Assembly (NCBI GenBank): GCA_937873655.1
Contig: CALMYQ010000159.1
Location: forward strand, 1 to 64,000
DNA length: 64,000 nt
Direction of reading: 5' to 3'
From: an uncultured Lewinella sp.
GTDB lineage: Bacteria; Bacteroidota; Bacteroidia; Chitinophagales; Saprospiraceae
The position numbers were made by a program, and so were the translations under genes. The notes below the pieces were generated by a model. That model did no database searches. It worked only from the letters and a program-made list of their open reading frames with translations, and was not told where the DNA came from. Shown here piece by piece: positions 1 to 7,525 of the stretch (positions are counted from its first letter, which is position 1; every line of letters begins with the position of its first letter).

Positions 1-343
1 TTACCAAAAACGCACTTGACGGAGACGGCGCGGGCGGCCGGACAGCAGTGACCGACCATTCGCCGGCTTGGTCCAGTGGACCAAAGGCGATGCAAGAGTT
101 TGCTGTCCTAGCGTTTTTTTGGTTCCTTTTTTGGGGCGATGCCAAAAAAGGGACAAGGACCAGAAGCAACGATCAGAAAACAGACTTTCAATACTCAAGA
201 GATCAAAAGTACACTTTACAACCAGATCAAGAAGCAACGGCAAGTTGCTGCTTGACACCAAAACCAGGCTGCTTTTTTCCTTTTTTATTCCGAAGACAAA
301 TCGCAACTGCGGCCATGGCCTGCGAGGGCGTTTCGATCAGGAG
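1..343. other. Intergenic stretch without a supported gene
   Basis: I see no credible coding sequence here. Short open frames exist on both strands, but their products are low-complexity (runs of Phe, Lys and Arg) and look like no family. The only clear structure is an inverted repeat at 122-154, listed separately. The stretch borders the broken propeller gene and may contain its degraded downstream part. Confidence 0.5.
122..154. repeat. Inverted repeat / hairpin
   Basis: GTTCCTTTTTTGG (122-134) and CCAAAAAAGGGAC (142-154) pair over 13 bp with one mismatch around a 7-base loop (GGCGATG). Hairpins of this TTTTGG/CCAAAA kind are scattered through Bacteroidota intergenic DNA. It may act as a bidirectional terminator or be a remnant of a small repeat family. 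No U-tract follows the stem on the plus strand. Confidence 0.55.
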
Positions 344-824
344 CTAAAAAGCACAGGATGAAATCGGTATCAAATTGAACAGCCTACCACCATCCCCACC
401 AAACCAAAGATTACCGTTTTTGTCTTGCAATTGAGGCCAAGCCCAATTATGAACCACTCGTTTCGACTCGAATTGAAGCGTTAGTTCTTTTAGTTTAAAG
501 TTAGTTATGGATTTGCCATCGTAACGAAAAACACCTTTGTTGGTTCGTCCACCAAACCAAATGTTACCTTCTTTATCTTCCAAAAGGGAAGAAACACTAT
601 TACTGTTTAGCCCATCGGCCACTACAAACCGAGTAAACGATTCACCGTCATATTTATAGAGTCCATCTGCGGTTCCAAACCAAAGATTACCTGCATTGTC
701 CTGCAGACTACATTGAACATTCCCACTTCTTATGTTCTTTTTCTGTTGGGAAATCTTTTTTAACCGGTCCGTTGCAACCGGTGCTGAAAATAAGTGTAAA
801 GAGTAAAACACAGGTGTATTTCAT
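344..824 (-). pseudogene. Broken two-component-propeller lipoprotein
   Basis: From ATG at 824 the protein starts with a lipoprotein signal (MKYTCVLLFTLIFSTGC, Cys17). After about 30 codons the frame is lost at the T run at 738-742, and the next frame continues with propeller blades: three NLWFG/NIWFG repeats, each followed by a YDG-type loop (DGLYKYDG, GVFRYDG). These are Reg_prop repeats, normally found as long series in periplasmic sensors or surface lipoproteins of Bacteroidota. Only about three blades remain; after GGDGG the sequence turns into an unrelated tail (RLFNLIPISS) and stops. The gene therefore looks both frameshifted and 3'-truncated. The frameshift could be a sequencing error, but the lost C-terminus argues for a real remnant. 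Confidence 0.6.
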
Positions 825-905
825 CAGTTTTATAGTGGGTATTACAGAAGTTTCAACAAAGCTACAGGTCTTTGTGTCCGGCTTTGGTAAGGCGTCTGTA
901 AAAAA

Positions 906-1217
906 ATGCAAACGAAATGTAAAAATTGTCGGGACAAGACCGGCAATGTGCAATTCATCGGCGGGTCCCGGGAACGGATGGCCGGCATGGACAAGAAAAA
1001 CAAACTGAACCACCTGCAGGAAGCCTTTCAGGTCCGGTACGGCAAAGTCCATTTTCCCATCCTGATCGACCTGGACAGCGATATCGGCCGGGCGCTGAAC
1101 CTGGACAAGCAATGGATGCCGATTGTCCTTTACGGCGTGGAAGATATCCGGGAAATGCGACTCGATGTATTCCGGATCCGAAAAAATGCGCGGGAATTGC
1201 TGGATCATCATTTTTAA
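906..1217 (+). pseudogene. Thioredoxin-like (AhpC/TSA-type) fragment
   Basis: A 103-codon frame whose middle (VQFIG, then FPILIDLDSDIGRAL and MPIVLYG) resembles the second half of thiol-disulfide oxidoreductases or peroxiredoxin-like proteins, in which a FPIL(I/V)D strand is followed by a cis-Pro-like segment. The N-terminal part with the CxxC or CP motif is missing, there is no signal peptide, and no promoter is evident. It is best read as a 5'-truncated remnant. A small unrelated protein is an alternative. Confidence 0.35.
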
Positions 1218-1337
1218 GGTATTTCAGCAATAGAATGGAGACTGTCATGAGGTGAAAGACAGGCAAAAGAAGGTGTGCAAGCCAATAAATGGGTAAGTCC
1301 AAGGGATCGCGATGAACCGATCCATCCTTTGGGACGG

Positions 1338-2015
1338 CTATTTATGCTCATCAACAATCCCGTAAATATCTGACGGGACAAGGTCGCAATCCTTTATTCG
1401 CAGGCGATTGACCTGACGAAAAGCAGAGCACTCCGTTACCATATTTCCATATTCTTTTGTTTTATAATTACAGAATTGGGTCCAAATTCGTACGTACTGT
1501 ACTTCACAAGCAGTATCAAATGTCAGGATACCCGATTCATCCCGCCCGATTTCATCCAGGTTTCCATTGCGCAAAACCGTCCATTTCCAATTCTCTCCAT
1601 CCAAATCCTCTTTGATATAATAACCGGTGAAAGCATCGAGCAAATTTCCCGGATCAGGCTTTGCAAGCAATTCTTCAAACCTTGTGAGATCTGCCGGAGC
1701 GGGTATCAGTTCAATAATTGCCCCAGGATTTCCTGCCGGGGTCATCGTATAAAAAGTGAATGTCTTGGTAGAGGTTGAGTCTTTTATTATGTTCCGCAAT
1801 TTCAAAAGCGGATCATTGTTGATTGCAGAAAAAACCGGGTAAGCCTTATGTTCTTCAGGGTCCGTAAGGGTTAAAAGTCGATTAAGATCAATTCGATAAA
1901 TGATTTGATAATCCAGCGACGTATTGGAAGGAGAAGGAAAGCGATTATCCTGGCAATTTCCTGATATTATGGCAAGGATTAAAAAAGTAATGAAGAAAAA
2001 ATATTTTAATTTCAT
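1338..2015 (-). CDS. Putative lipoprotein, paralogue of the N-half of the neighbour
   Basis: 225 aa. A hydrophobic signal ends in ...AIISGNC (Cys21), a plausible lipobox, so the product should sit in the envelope. I do not recognise a named family. It is clearly related to the first 230 residues of the upstream gene (2057-3494): both share a GYYI..D.DG.(N/D)WKW.VLR segment, a (R/N)(I/V)WTQ.C.Y segment and a ..KDC..VPSDIYG segment. This protein ends soon after SDIYG, whereas the neighbour continues with a second domain. The genes are 41 bp apart on the same strand and probably co-transcribed. It looks like a tandem duplicate that kept only the N-terminal domain. Function unknown. Confidence 0.6.
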   Translation of the reverse strand: MKLKYFFFITFLILAIISGNCQDNRFPSPSNTSLDYQIIYRIDLNRLLTLTDPEEHKAYPVFSAINNDPLLKLRNIIKDSTSTKTFTFYTMTPAGNPGAIIELIPAPADLTRFEELLAKPDPGNLLDAFTGYYIKEDLDGENWKWTVLRNGNLDEIGRDESGILTFDTACEVQYVRIWTQFCNYKTKEYGNMVTECSAFRQVNRLRIKDCDLVPSDIYGIVDEHK

Positions 2016-2056
2016 TTTGCTCTATTGACAATTTTTTAAAAACATTCAAACCGCTT

Positions 2057-3494
2057 TTAGTCACATGGTATTCCTTGGGAAGATTCCGAAACGAGTTTTT
2101 CTTGATTGTTTACATCTAGGATAAATGGGATTGTCGGCTTGTCTGTTGCATTTTCATACGCGTCTGTTTCATGTAAACCGCCCCATGCCAAGGCATATGC
2201 CCTGTCTTTAGGATAAGATGGATTGAAAGCTTGAATAGCATCAACAATCACATTGATAAAATTTTCTGCTATCAATTCATGCCAAATATTTTGTTTATAC
2301 CCTAAAGAATCAAGTTGATAAAATCGTGCCATAAATGGGAAGTTATCAGGATTCCCATCCCCTCCACCACGAAATATGGGAAGACAATATTGTCTGACAG
2401 CTCTTAAATAAGAATGAAGAACTTCATGAACAGCAGTAGAAATTATTATTTCCTGAGTTGCTGTTTCAAGTTGGTTAGAAATCCTTATCAAAGAGGTATA
2501 CCCTGGGTTATGGAACCCATGATGCTCCATTGCGATTTCATCTCCCAAATCATGAATAGGAAGAACCTCATCCTTGAAAAGGATTGTCATTTCAAATCCT
2601 TGAAGCGTATCAAGAGCTTGTAAAAAAGGTAGAAAATTTTGAGAAAGCTGCGAGTTAAAAAATCGGTTATTAATATAATCCCGAATAACATGTTTCAAGC
2701 AATCAAGATCAAGCGTATCTCTTATATTAGCGAATGCTGAATCAGAAGTGCTGTTGCTGTTTGAAGAATTTCCATTCTGACCCCCACCGCCGGACGAATA
2801 AACATAATTTGTGCCATAAATATCAGAAGGCACGCCGCTGCAATCTTTAAAATGCAGGGTATTTGTTATTACCCATTCAGAACAATCCATAAAAAAAAGT
2901 ACTGCCGTCGCCGTTGATTTGATACCAACAGGTTTGAGTCCAAACATTAACCGAATATTCATGACAGACCGGATCGAGTACCAGCATATCCAGACCAGGT
3001 TGACCCGTTCCGTCCACTTTTCCGCCACGCAGGACAAGCCATTTCCAGTCAAACCCATCCGGGTCCGATCGGATGTAGTATCCATTAAATGAGGCGAGCA
3101 AGTTGCCTGAGAAATTACCCCCAATAAGGCTTTCAACGGCCGTTAACTGACTTGAAAAAGGGATCAAATCGATATATCCAGACAATTCGCCTTCACTGGA
3201 CACTACAACAAAGCTATAGATTTTGATTGGAGCCCCACCCTGGAGATTTCCTTTGGTCAAGGTTGTTGCATTTGATTTTAAAGGATGGAGAGAAAGAGAA
3301 GCTTCATCATCAGGATCGATCAGGGAATAACTTTTTTCCCAGTCAATTGAAACGCTTAATGGATCTGTCTCGTTCCCTCTGAATTCAAGCTTTTCAACTA
3401 ATGTCCGTTGGGAAAGAGGAAATTCATCTTTTTTACAACTAGTAAGATGAATCATGAACGCTAATAATATAAAATAAATGGGTTTCATTTTCAT
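2057..3494 (-). CDS. Two-domain lipoprotein with HEVLH motif, frameshifted
   Basis: From ATG at 3494 the protein has a lipoprotein signal (…FMIHLTSC, Cys20), then a domain shared with the downstream lipoprotein, then a Gly/Asn/Ser-rich linker, then a second domain containing TAVHEVLHSYLRAV, an HExxH motif typical of zinc peptidases, followed some 60 residues later by HELIAENF. The reading frame is interrupted at an eight-A run at 2891-2898 (T8 on the coding strand). Seven bases would restore STFFMDCSEW, in agreement with the paralogue, giving about 478 aa. Either the gene is mutated or the homopolymer is miscalled. A cell-surface metallopeptidase is a reasonable guess, but the third zinc ligand cannot be assigned and HExxH can occur by chance. 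Confidence 0.55.
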
Positions 3495-3578
3495 AACTTG
3501 GACTTTTAGCTATTCAGTTTTACAAAGTTATCATTTTTTCAGATATACCTAAATAAGGGCATAATTTCCAAATTTCCT

Positions 3579-3587
3579 ATCTTTACG
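3579..3587 (+). promoter_or_regulatory. Possible -7 element of the GGT-like gene
   Basis: TATCTTTAC 22 bp upstream of the start codon at 3609 resembles the Bacteroidota -7 box (TAnnTTTG). No good TTTG -33 box lies 19-21 bp before it, so the call is weak. Confidence 0.3.
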
Positions 3588-3608
3588 AGGTAACCAAGAT
3601 TTTGCACC

Positions 3609-5450
3609 ATGATCCGCTCCGCCTTCACGCTTGTCGCATTTGCGCTTTTAGCCGGATTCCTTCCCGCTCAGTCCACCCAGAAACCCGTGCTTCACGGCCG
3701 GCACTGGATGGCCATTACGGGCAAACCGCTGGCGGCCACAGCCGGAGCGGGTACCTTCCAGAAGGGCGGCAATGCCGTCGACGCCGCCTGCACCATGCTG
3801 GCCGCTACCTGCACCATGTGGGACGTACTCGCCTGGGGCGGCGAAACGCAGGCCCTGATCTACAACCCGCATACGGGCAAGGTGATCGCGATCAATGCGC
3901 TGGGCGTAGCGCCCACAGGAGCCACACCGGAATTCTACAAGTCCAAAGGCATGAGCATCCCGCCGGAATACGGCCCCCTGGCGGCCGTTACCCCCGGCAC
4001 GCCGGGCGGACTGTGCACCATGCTGGCAGAATACGGCACCATGAGCCTGAAGGAGGTGCTGGCCCCCGCCATGCAGATGGCCGAAGGTTACCCCATCGAA
4101 GGGCAGACCGCCAACTCCATCGAGCGCAACAAGGACGAGATCAAAAAATGGCCCTATTCCAAAAAGGTATTCCTGACCCACCTGGGCGAGGAACGGGAAG
4201 CCCCCTACGCCGGGGAGATCTTCCGCCAGAACGACCTGCTGCAAACCCTTAAAAAGCTCGTAGATGCCGAAGAAAAGGCCCTCAAAGCCGGCAAGTCCCG
4301 CAAAGAGGCCATTTACGCCGCCTACGACCGCTTTTACAAGGGCGATATCGCACAGGAATTCACGCGCGGCTGCCAGGAACAGGGCGGCCTCATCACTATG
4401 CAGGACCTGGCCGGCTGGAAGGTGTACGTCGAAGAGCCCGTTATGACCACCTACAAGGGCATCGAGGTGTACAAGCTCAATTCGTGGGTGCAGGGGCCGG
4501 TGATGCTACAGGCGCTGAACATGCTGGAGGATATGGACCTGAAAAGCATGGGGTACAACTCCGCCAACTATATCCACACCCTGTACCAGGTGATGAACCT
4601 GACCTTCGCGGACCGCGATTTTTACTACGGCGACCCTTATTTCGCGCCGGAGGAACCTGTCAAGGGCCTGCTGTCGAAAGAATACGCCAGGGAACGGGCC
4701 AAGCTGATCCATCCGGATAAGAACGACGCCAAGGCCGGCCCGGGGGACCCCTATCCCTACCAGGGCGGGAAAAACCCGTTTGCCAACCTGCTGAAAGAAT
4801 GGACCAACGCGGGCGTCGGCGGGCGCGCCAATCCGTTTGACGGACCGGAATTCATGGAAGCCTTTTATGCCGGTACCACCTCCATTGAGGCCGCCGACGA
4901 AGAAGGCTGGGTGGTGTCCGTTACGCCGAGCGGCGGCTGGGTGCCCTCTTGCATCGCGGGCAATACGGGTGTAGGCATGAGCCAGCGCATGCAAAGCTTC
5001 GTGCTGGATGCTAAAGAAGGCCCCTACAACGTGCTGGAGCCCGGCAAAAGACCGCGCGCGACCCTCACGCCCGGCATGGCCCTCAAGGACGGCAAACCCT
5101 TCCTCTCCTTCGCGGTACAGGGCGGCGACAGCCAGGACCAGAACCTGCTCCAATTCTTCCTCAACGTGGTGGAATTTGACATGAACGTGCAGGAAGCCTG
5201 CGAAGCCGCCAACATCAACAGCTTTCAGATGCACAGCAGCTTCGGCAACCACGAGTCGAAACCGGGGTCACTGCTGCTCAACGAATCCGTGCCCGATTGG
5301 ACGCGGCAGACCCTCCGCAAGATGGGCTATAAACTCAGTTTCGATGCGCGTACGTCCGGTCCGATCAACGCGATTTTTTTTGACCGTGCGCACGGGTCGT
5401 TCTGGGGCGGGTCGAGCAATCATGGGGAGGATTATGGGATTGGGTGGTAG
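3609..5450 (+). CDS. Gamma-glutamyltransferase-family Ntn hydrolase
   Basis: 613 aa, secreted: a signal peptide ends at about residue 20 (LLAGFLPAQS). The family layout is visible. AGAGTFQKGGNAVDAAC (residues 45-61) is the usual first helix region. WGGETQALIYNPHTG (76-90) matches the substrate-loop region but lacks the poly-Gly of classical GGT. VTPGTPGGL (127-135) matches the VPGTVAGL block. GTTSIEAADEEG (422-433) holds the autoprocessing and catalytic Thr, probably Thr423. PGKRPRATLTPGMALKDGKP and GGDSQDQNLLQFFLNVV follow as in GGT small subunits. The usual TTH is TTS here, so it belongs to a divergent subfamily whose substrate may not be glutathione. It probably hydrolyses or transfers gamma-glutamyl (or acyl) groups in the periplasm after self-cleavage into two subunits. 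It stands alone, convergent with the YrdB-like gene. Confidence 0.88.
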   Translation: MIRSAFTLVAFALLAGFLPAQSTQKPVLHGRHWMAITGKPLAATAGAGTFQKGGNAVDAACTMLAATCTMWDVLAWGGETQALIYNPHTGKVIAINALGVAPTGATPEFYKSKGMSIPPEYGPLAAVTPGTPGGLCTMLAEYGTMSLKEVLAPAMQMAEGYPIEGQTANSIERNKDEIKKWPYSKKVFLTHLGEEREAPYAGEIFRQNDLLQTLKKLVDAEEKALKAGKSRKEAIYAAYDRFYKGDIAQEFTRGCQEQGGLITMQDLAGWKVYVEEPVMTTYKGIEVYKLNSWVQGPVMLQALNMLEDMDLKSMGYNSANYIHTLYQVMNLTFADRDFYYGDPYFAPEEPVKGLLSKEYARERAKLIHPDKNDAKAGPGDPYPYQGGKNPFANLLKEWTNAGVGGRANPFDGPEFMEAFYAGTTSIEAADEEGWVVSVTPSGGWVPSCIAGNTGVGMSQRMQSFVLDAKEGPYNVLEPGKRPRATLTPGMALKDGKPFLSFAVQGGDSQDQNLLQFFLNVVEFDMNVQEACEAANINSFQMHSSFGNHESKPGSLLLNESVPDWTRQTLRKMGYKLSFDARTSGPINAIFFDRAHGSFWGGSSNHGEDYGIGW

Positions 5451-5515
5451 GTTTTTTTAGAGGGTGAGAGGGGTGAGAGAGTGAGAGGGTGAGGGCGGTT
5501 ACGAGCGTAAAAATC

Positions 5516-5627
5516 GAGGCTGTTCAATAAAGTGTGTTTCACGCGAAGATGCAAAGACGCAAAGTTCTGATTTTCATCACGCTGCGCGTGCTGAATTCCT
5601 GTTGACACAAAATTCTGAACAGTCTCC
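5516..5627. mobile_element. MITE-like element with terminal inverted repeats
   Basis: GAGGCTGTTCAATAAAGTGT at 5516 and the reverse complement of the right end (GGAGACTGTTCAGAATTTTG, right end 5604-5627) are imperfect inverted repeats sharing CTGTTCA, a short A/T stretch and TGTGT. The 112 bp between and including them carry no gene. Size and ends suit a miniature element derived from a transposon with ends of the type CTGTTCARAATTTTGTGT. No transposase and no clear target duplication are seen. Confidence 0.35.
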
Positions 5628-5707
5628 AAAAATCACCAAAAAAAGTTACGGATTTTTTCACACCCTTATCTTATACCTGTTTTAAATCCGAGGTCTTGCC
5701 CTCAAAA

Positions 5708-6085
5708 TTACGCTTTTGGGGCTTTCAGGAGCCGGTCGCCGAGTAAATAGGTCAGTGCGTGTTGGAGAACAGAAAGAATGCCGAGTCCCCAACCCCACCG
5801 GTGGGCGCCGGCTGAATAGAACGCCAGGGCTGCCAGTCCGCTGATGGCCAGTTCCTGGATCAGGCGCAAGGCTTCCGCTTTTGGCCCGAACTGGTGAAAA
5901 TCAACCAGACCCCAGAATCCGAAGCCCGCCAATGGGGCGCCTACGGCCAGGAGGGTTTTACAGATGGTTTTCCCGGCGGCATGGTACCCCCAATAACCGA
6001 AACCGAATACGATCAAAGCTTCCATGAGCCCACGCAATCCTATGTTTATCCATTGGAGGGGGGTGATCTTTTTTGGTTGTGCCAT
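5708..6085 (-). CDS. YrdB-like (DUF2568) membrane protein
   Basis: 125 aa, start ATG at 6085. Four hydrophobic stretches lie at about residues 15-33, 42-60, 78-95 and 98-116. The FGFWGLVDF segment (residues 54-62) and small size match the YrdB/DUF2568 family of integral membrane proteins, whose function is not established. It lies 33 bp downstream of the MarR-GNAT gene on the same strand, so the two are probably co-transcribed and under the MarR operator at 7077-7110. Confidence 0.7.
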   Translation of the reverse strand: MAQPKKITPLQWINIGLRGLMEALIVFGFGYWGYHAAGKTICKTLLAVGAPLAGFGFWGLVDFHQFGPKAEALRLIQELAISGLAALAFYSAGAHRWGWGLGILSVLQHALTYLLGDRLLKAPKA

Positions 6086-6118
6086 GGTCTTCCATTTTCT
6101 CCAATTTAAAAATTTTCG

Positions 6119-7075
6119 TCAACTTTCCAAATCCAGTTCCATCTGGATATTGCACCGCTTATACGGCGTCCAGCGGCCGACGACCTTCTGGAAGCCCAGT
6201 TTGTAATACAGATTGATGGCCGGTTTCAGGAGGGTATTGCTTTCGAGGTAGAGCCTGGAGGCGCCGGCTTCCCGCGCTTTTTGGATGGCGGCCTGCCCCA
6301 GGAGCCAGCCGATGCTCTTTCCCTGGGCTTTGGGAGAGACCGCCATTTTGGCCAGTTCGAAACCATGATCCGGTTCGTTCATTTTGATCAGGGCGCATAC
6401 GCCCACGGGGTCGTTTTGGTATAGGGCCACGATGATGTAGCCGCCCTTGTCCAGGATGTATTCCCTGGGGTGGTCCAGCGCCTTGTAGTCGGCCTCTTCC
6501 ATTTCGAAATAGGTGGAGATCCATTCCTCGTTGAGCGATCTGAAGGCCCGGGCGTATTGATCGCTGTAGTCCACGATCTCCACGTCTTTGCTTTCGCGGA
6601 GTTTCTTTTGTTCCTGCACGCGCCGGAACAAGGACCGTTGTTCCAGCAGGAACTCCCATTCTTCCATGGCCGCCCAAAGGTTGTACCGGGCTTCGCTGAT
6701 GATGCTTTCGATGGCCGCATCCACATCGGTGTACTGCGCCTTGATCTTGTCGTTCAGGGTCATTCCTTTCGGGGAGAGGGCCACCACGTTCCGGCGCTTG
6801 TCCGCTGATTTTCGGTTGGCCTGTACCAGTCCGGCGGCCGTCATTTCGCGGATGATCTTGCTGACGGACGGCTGGGAATGCCCGATGTCATTGGCGATCT
6901 CCGTGATGGTCTTTTCGCCGTCTTCGGCCAGCACAAAGAAGACGGGAAACCACTTCGGGGCAAGGTCGACGCCGTAGAGCTCATAGAGTTTGACGGCGTC
7001 TTCCGTCACTTTTGCGGTCAGCATTCTCAGTCGGCTGCCCAGCGCTATTTTACCGGTCCTGGCAAAGAGATCCAT
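6119..7075 (-). CDS. MarR-type regulator fused to GNAT acetyltransferase
   Basis: 318 aa. Residues about 20-150 form a MarR winged helix: the recognition region is ITEIANDIGHSQPSVSKIIREM (57-78), followed by the wing with SADKRRNVVALSPKG (90-104). Residues about 165-318 form a GNAT N-acetyltransferase: MAVSPKAQGKSIGWLLG (244-260) is the acetyl-CoA loop in a relaxed Q-x-x-S/G-I-G form, and LYLESNTLLKPAINLYYKLGF (275-295) is the usual motif B/end. Such fusions are common in Bacteroidota; the acetylated substrate is unknown. The start codon at 7075 abuts a strong palindrome, indicating autoregulation. Confidence 0.88.
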   Translation of the reverse strand: MDLFARTGKIALGSRLRMLTAKVTEDAVKLYELYGVDLAPKWFPVFFVLAEDGEKTITEIANDIGHSQPSVSKIIREMTAAGLVQANRKSADKRRNVVALSPKGMTLNDKIKAQYTDVDAAIESIISEARYNLWAAMEEWEFLLEQRSLFRRVQEQKKLRESKDVEIVDYSDQYARAFRSLNEEWISTYFEMEEADYKALDHPREYILDKGGYIIVALYQNDPVGVCALIKMNEPDHGFELAKMAVSPKAQGKSIGWLLGQAAIQKAREAGASRLYLESNTLLKPAINLYYKLGFQKVVGRWTPYKRCNIQMELDLES

Positions 7076-7076
7076 A

Positions 7077-7110
7077 TTTGTATAGTTAATTACATAATCG
7101 ATTATACAAA
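7077..7110. promoter_or_regulatory. Palindromic operator of the MarR-GNAT gene
   Basis: TTTGTATAGTTAATTA (7077-7092) and TAATCGATTATACAAA (7095-7110) form 16-bp arms, 13 of 16 positions complementary, around a 2-bp centre, beginning one base upstream of the ATG. Position and symmetry fit a MarR dimer site that blocks transcription or initiation of its own operon (MarR-GNAT then YrdB-like gene). Confidence 0.65.
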
Positions 7111-7201
7111 TTTACAAGGTGCTTTGATTAAATGCAATAGTGACCCCGGATAAAAAGTTGTGAGCGGGAAATGAATGGTAACCGGCCGTTAGACCGGGCT
7201 A

Positions 7202-7370
7202 TCAGATATCGTGGCAAATAATTATCTCATCGGTAAAATTATCCTCACCGATCACCTGGTTTAACTCAATATGAAACGGCGGGAAGAGTAGATCAACGAC
7301 CCTTCGGGATCAGGCGTTCTCCACTGCCGGAACTTCCTTTCAAATTTGACACCCTTTTCCACCAAAACGC
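7202..7370 (-). pseudogene. Unidentified coding remnant
   Basis: Two overlapping minus-strand frames read like protein: KGVKFERKFRQWRTPDPEGS switches near 7290 to PPFHIELNQVIGEDNFTDEI and ends at a stop at 7202-7204. A single frameshift would join them. No start codon and no family recognised. It is the only suggestive content of the 7111-7415 spacer. Confidence 0.25.
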
Positions 7371-7415
7371 CCTGAATCCGGGGTTTCGGGCGCCTTCCCG
7401 GAGTCCTCACGCAAT

Positions 7416-7520
7416 TTATCCGGATTCCAGGACAATTTGATGATTGGGCTCTTTTCCCTTTTGACCCATCCGGCTGACAACATAAACCACAGCAGGCAAA
7501 AACAACAGCAACAGGATCAT
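7416..7520 (-). CDS. 34-aa single-pass membrane peptide (tentative)
   Basis: ATG at 7518-7520 begins 5 bp after the stop of permease 1. The product is MILLLLFLPAVVYVVSRM followed by a short charged tail (GQKGKEPNHQIVLESG), so one membrane helix with a small hydrophilic end. A GGAGGAG run sits 8 bases upstream, but it is also the codons of the permease's terminal REE, and Bacteroidota rarely rely on Shine-Dalgarno pairing. It may be a real small partner of the permease or a remnant of another gene. Confidence 0.3.
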   Translation of the reverse strand: MILLLLFLPAVVYVVSRMGQKGKEPNHQIVLESG

Positions 7521-7525
7521 GGCCG

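Noticed and set aside
1..306. Short open frames on both strands at the left edge
   Set aside because: Low-complexity products, no promoter, no family resemblance.
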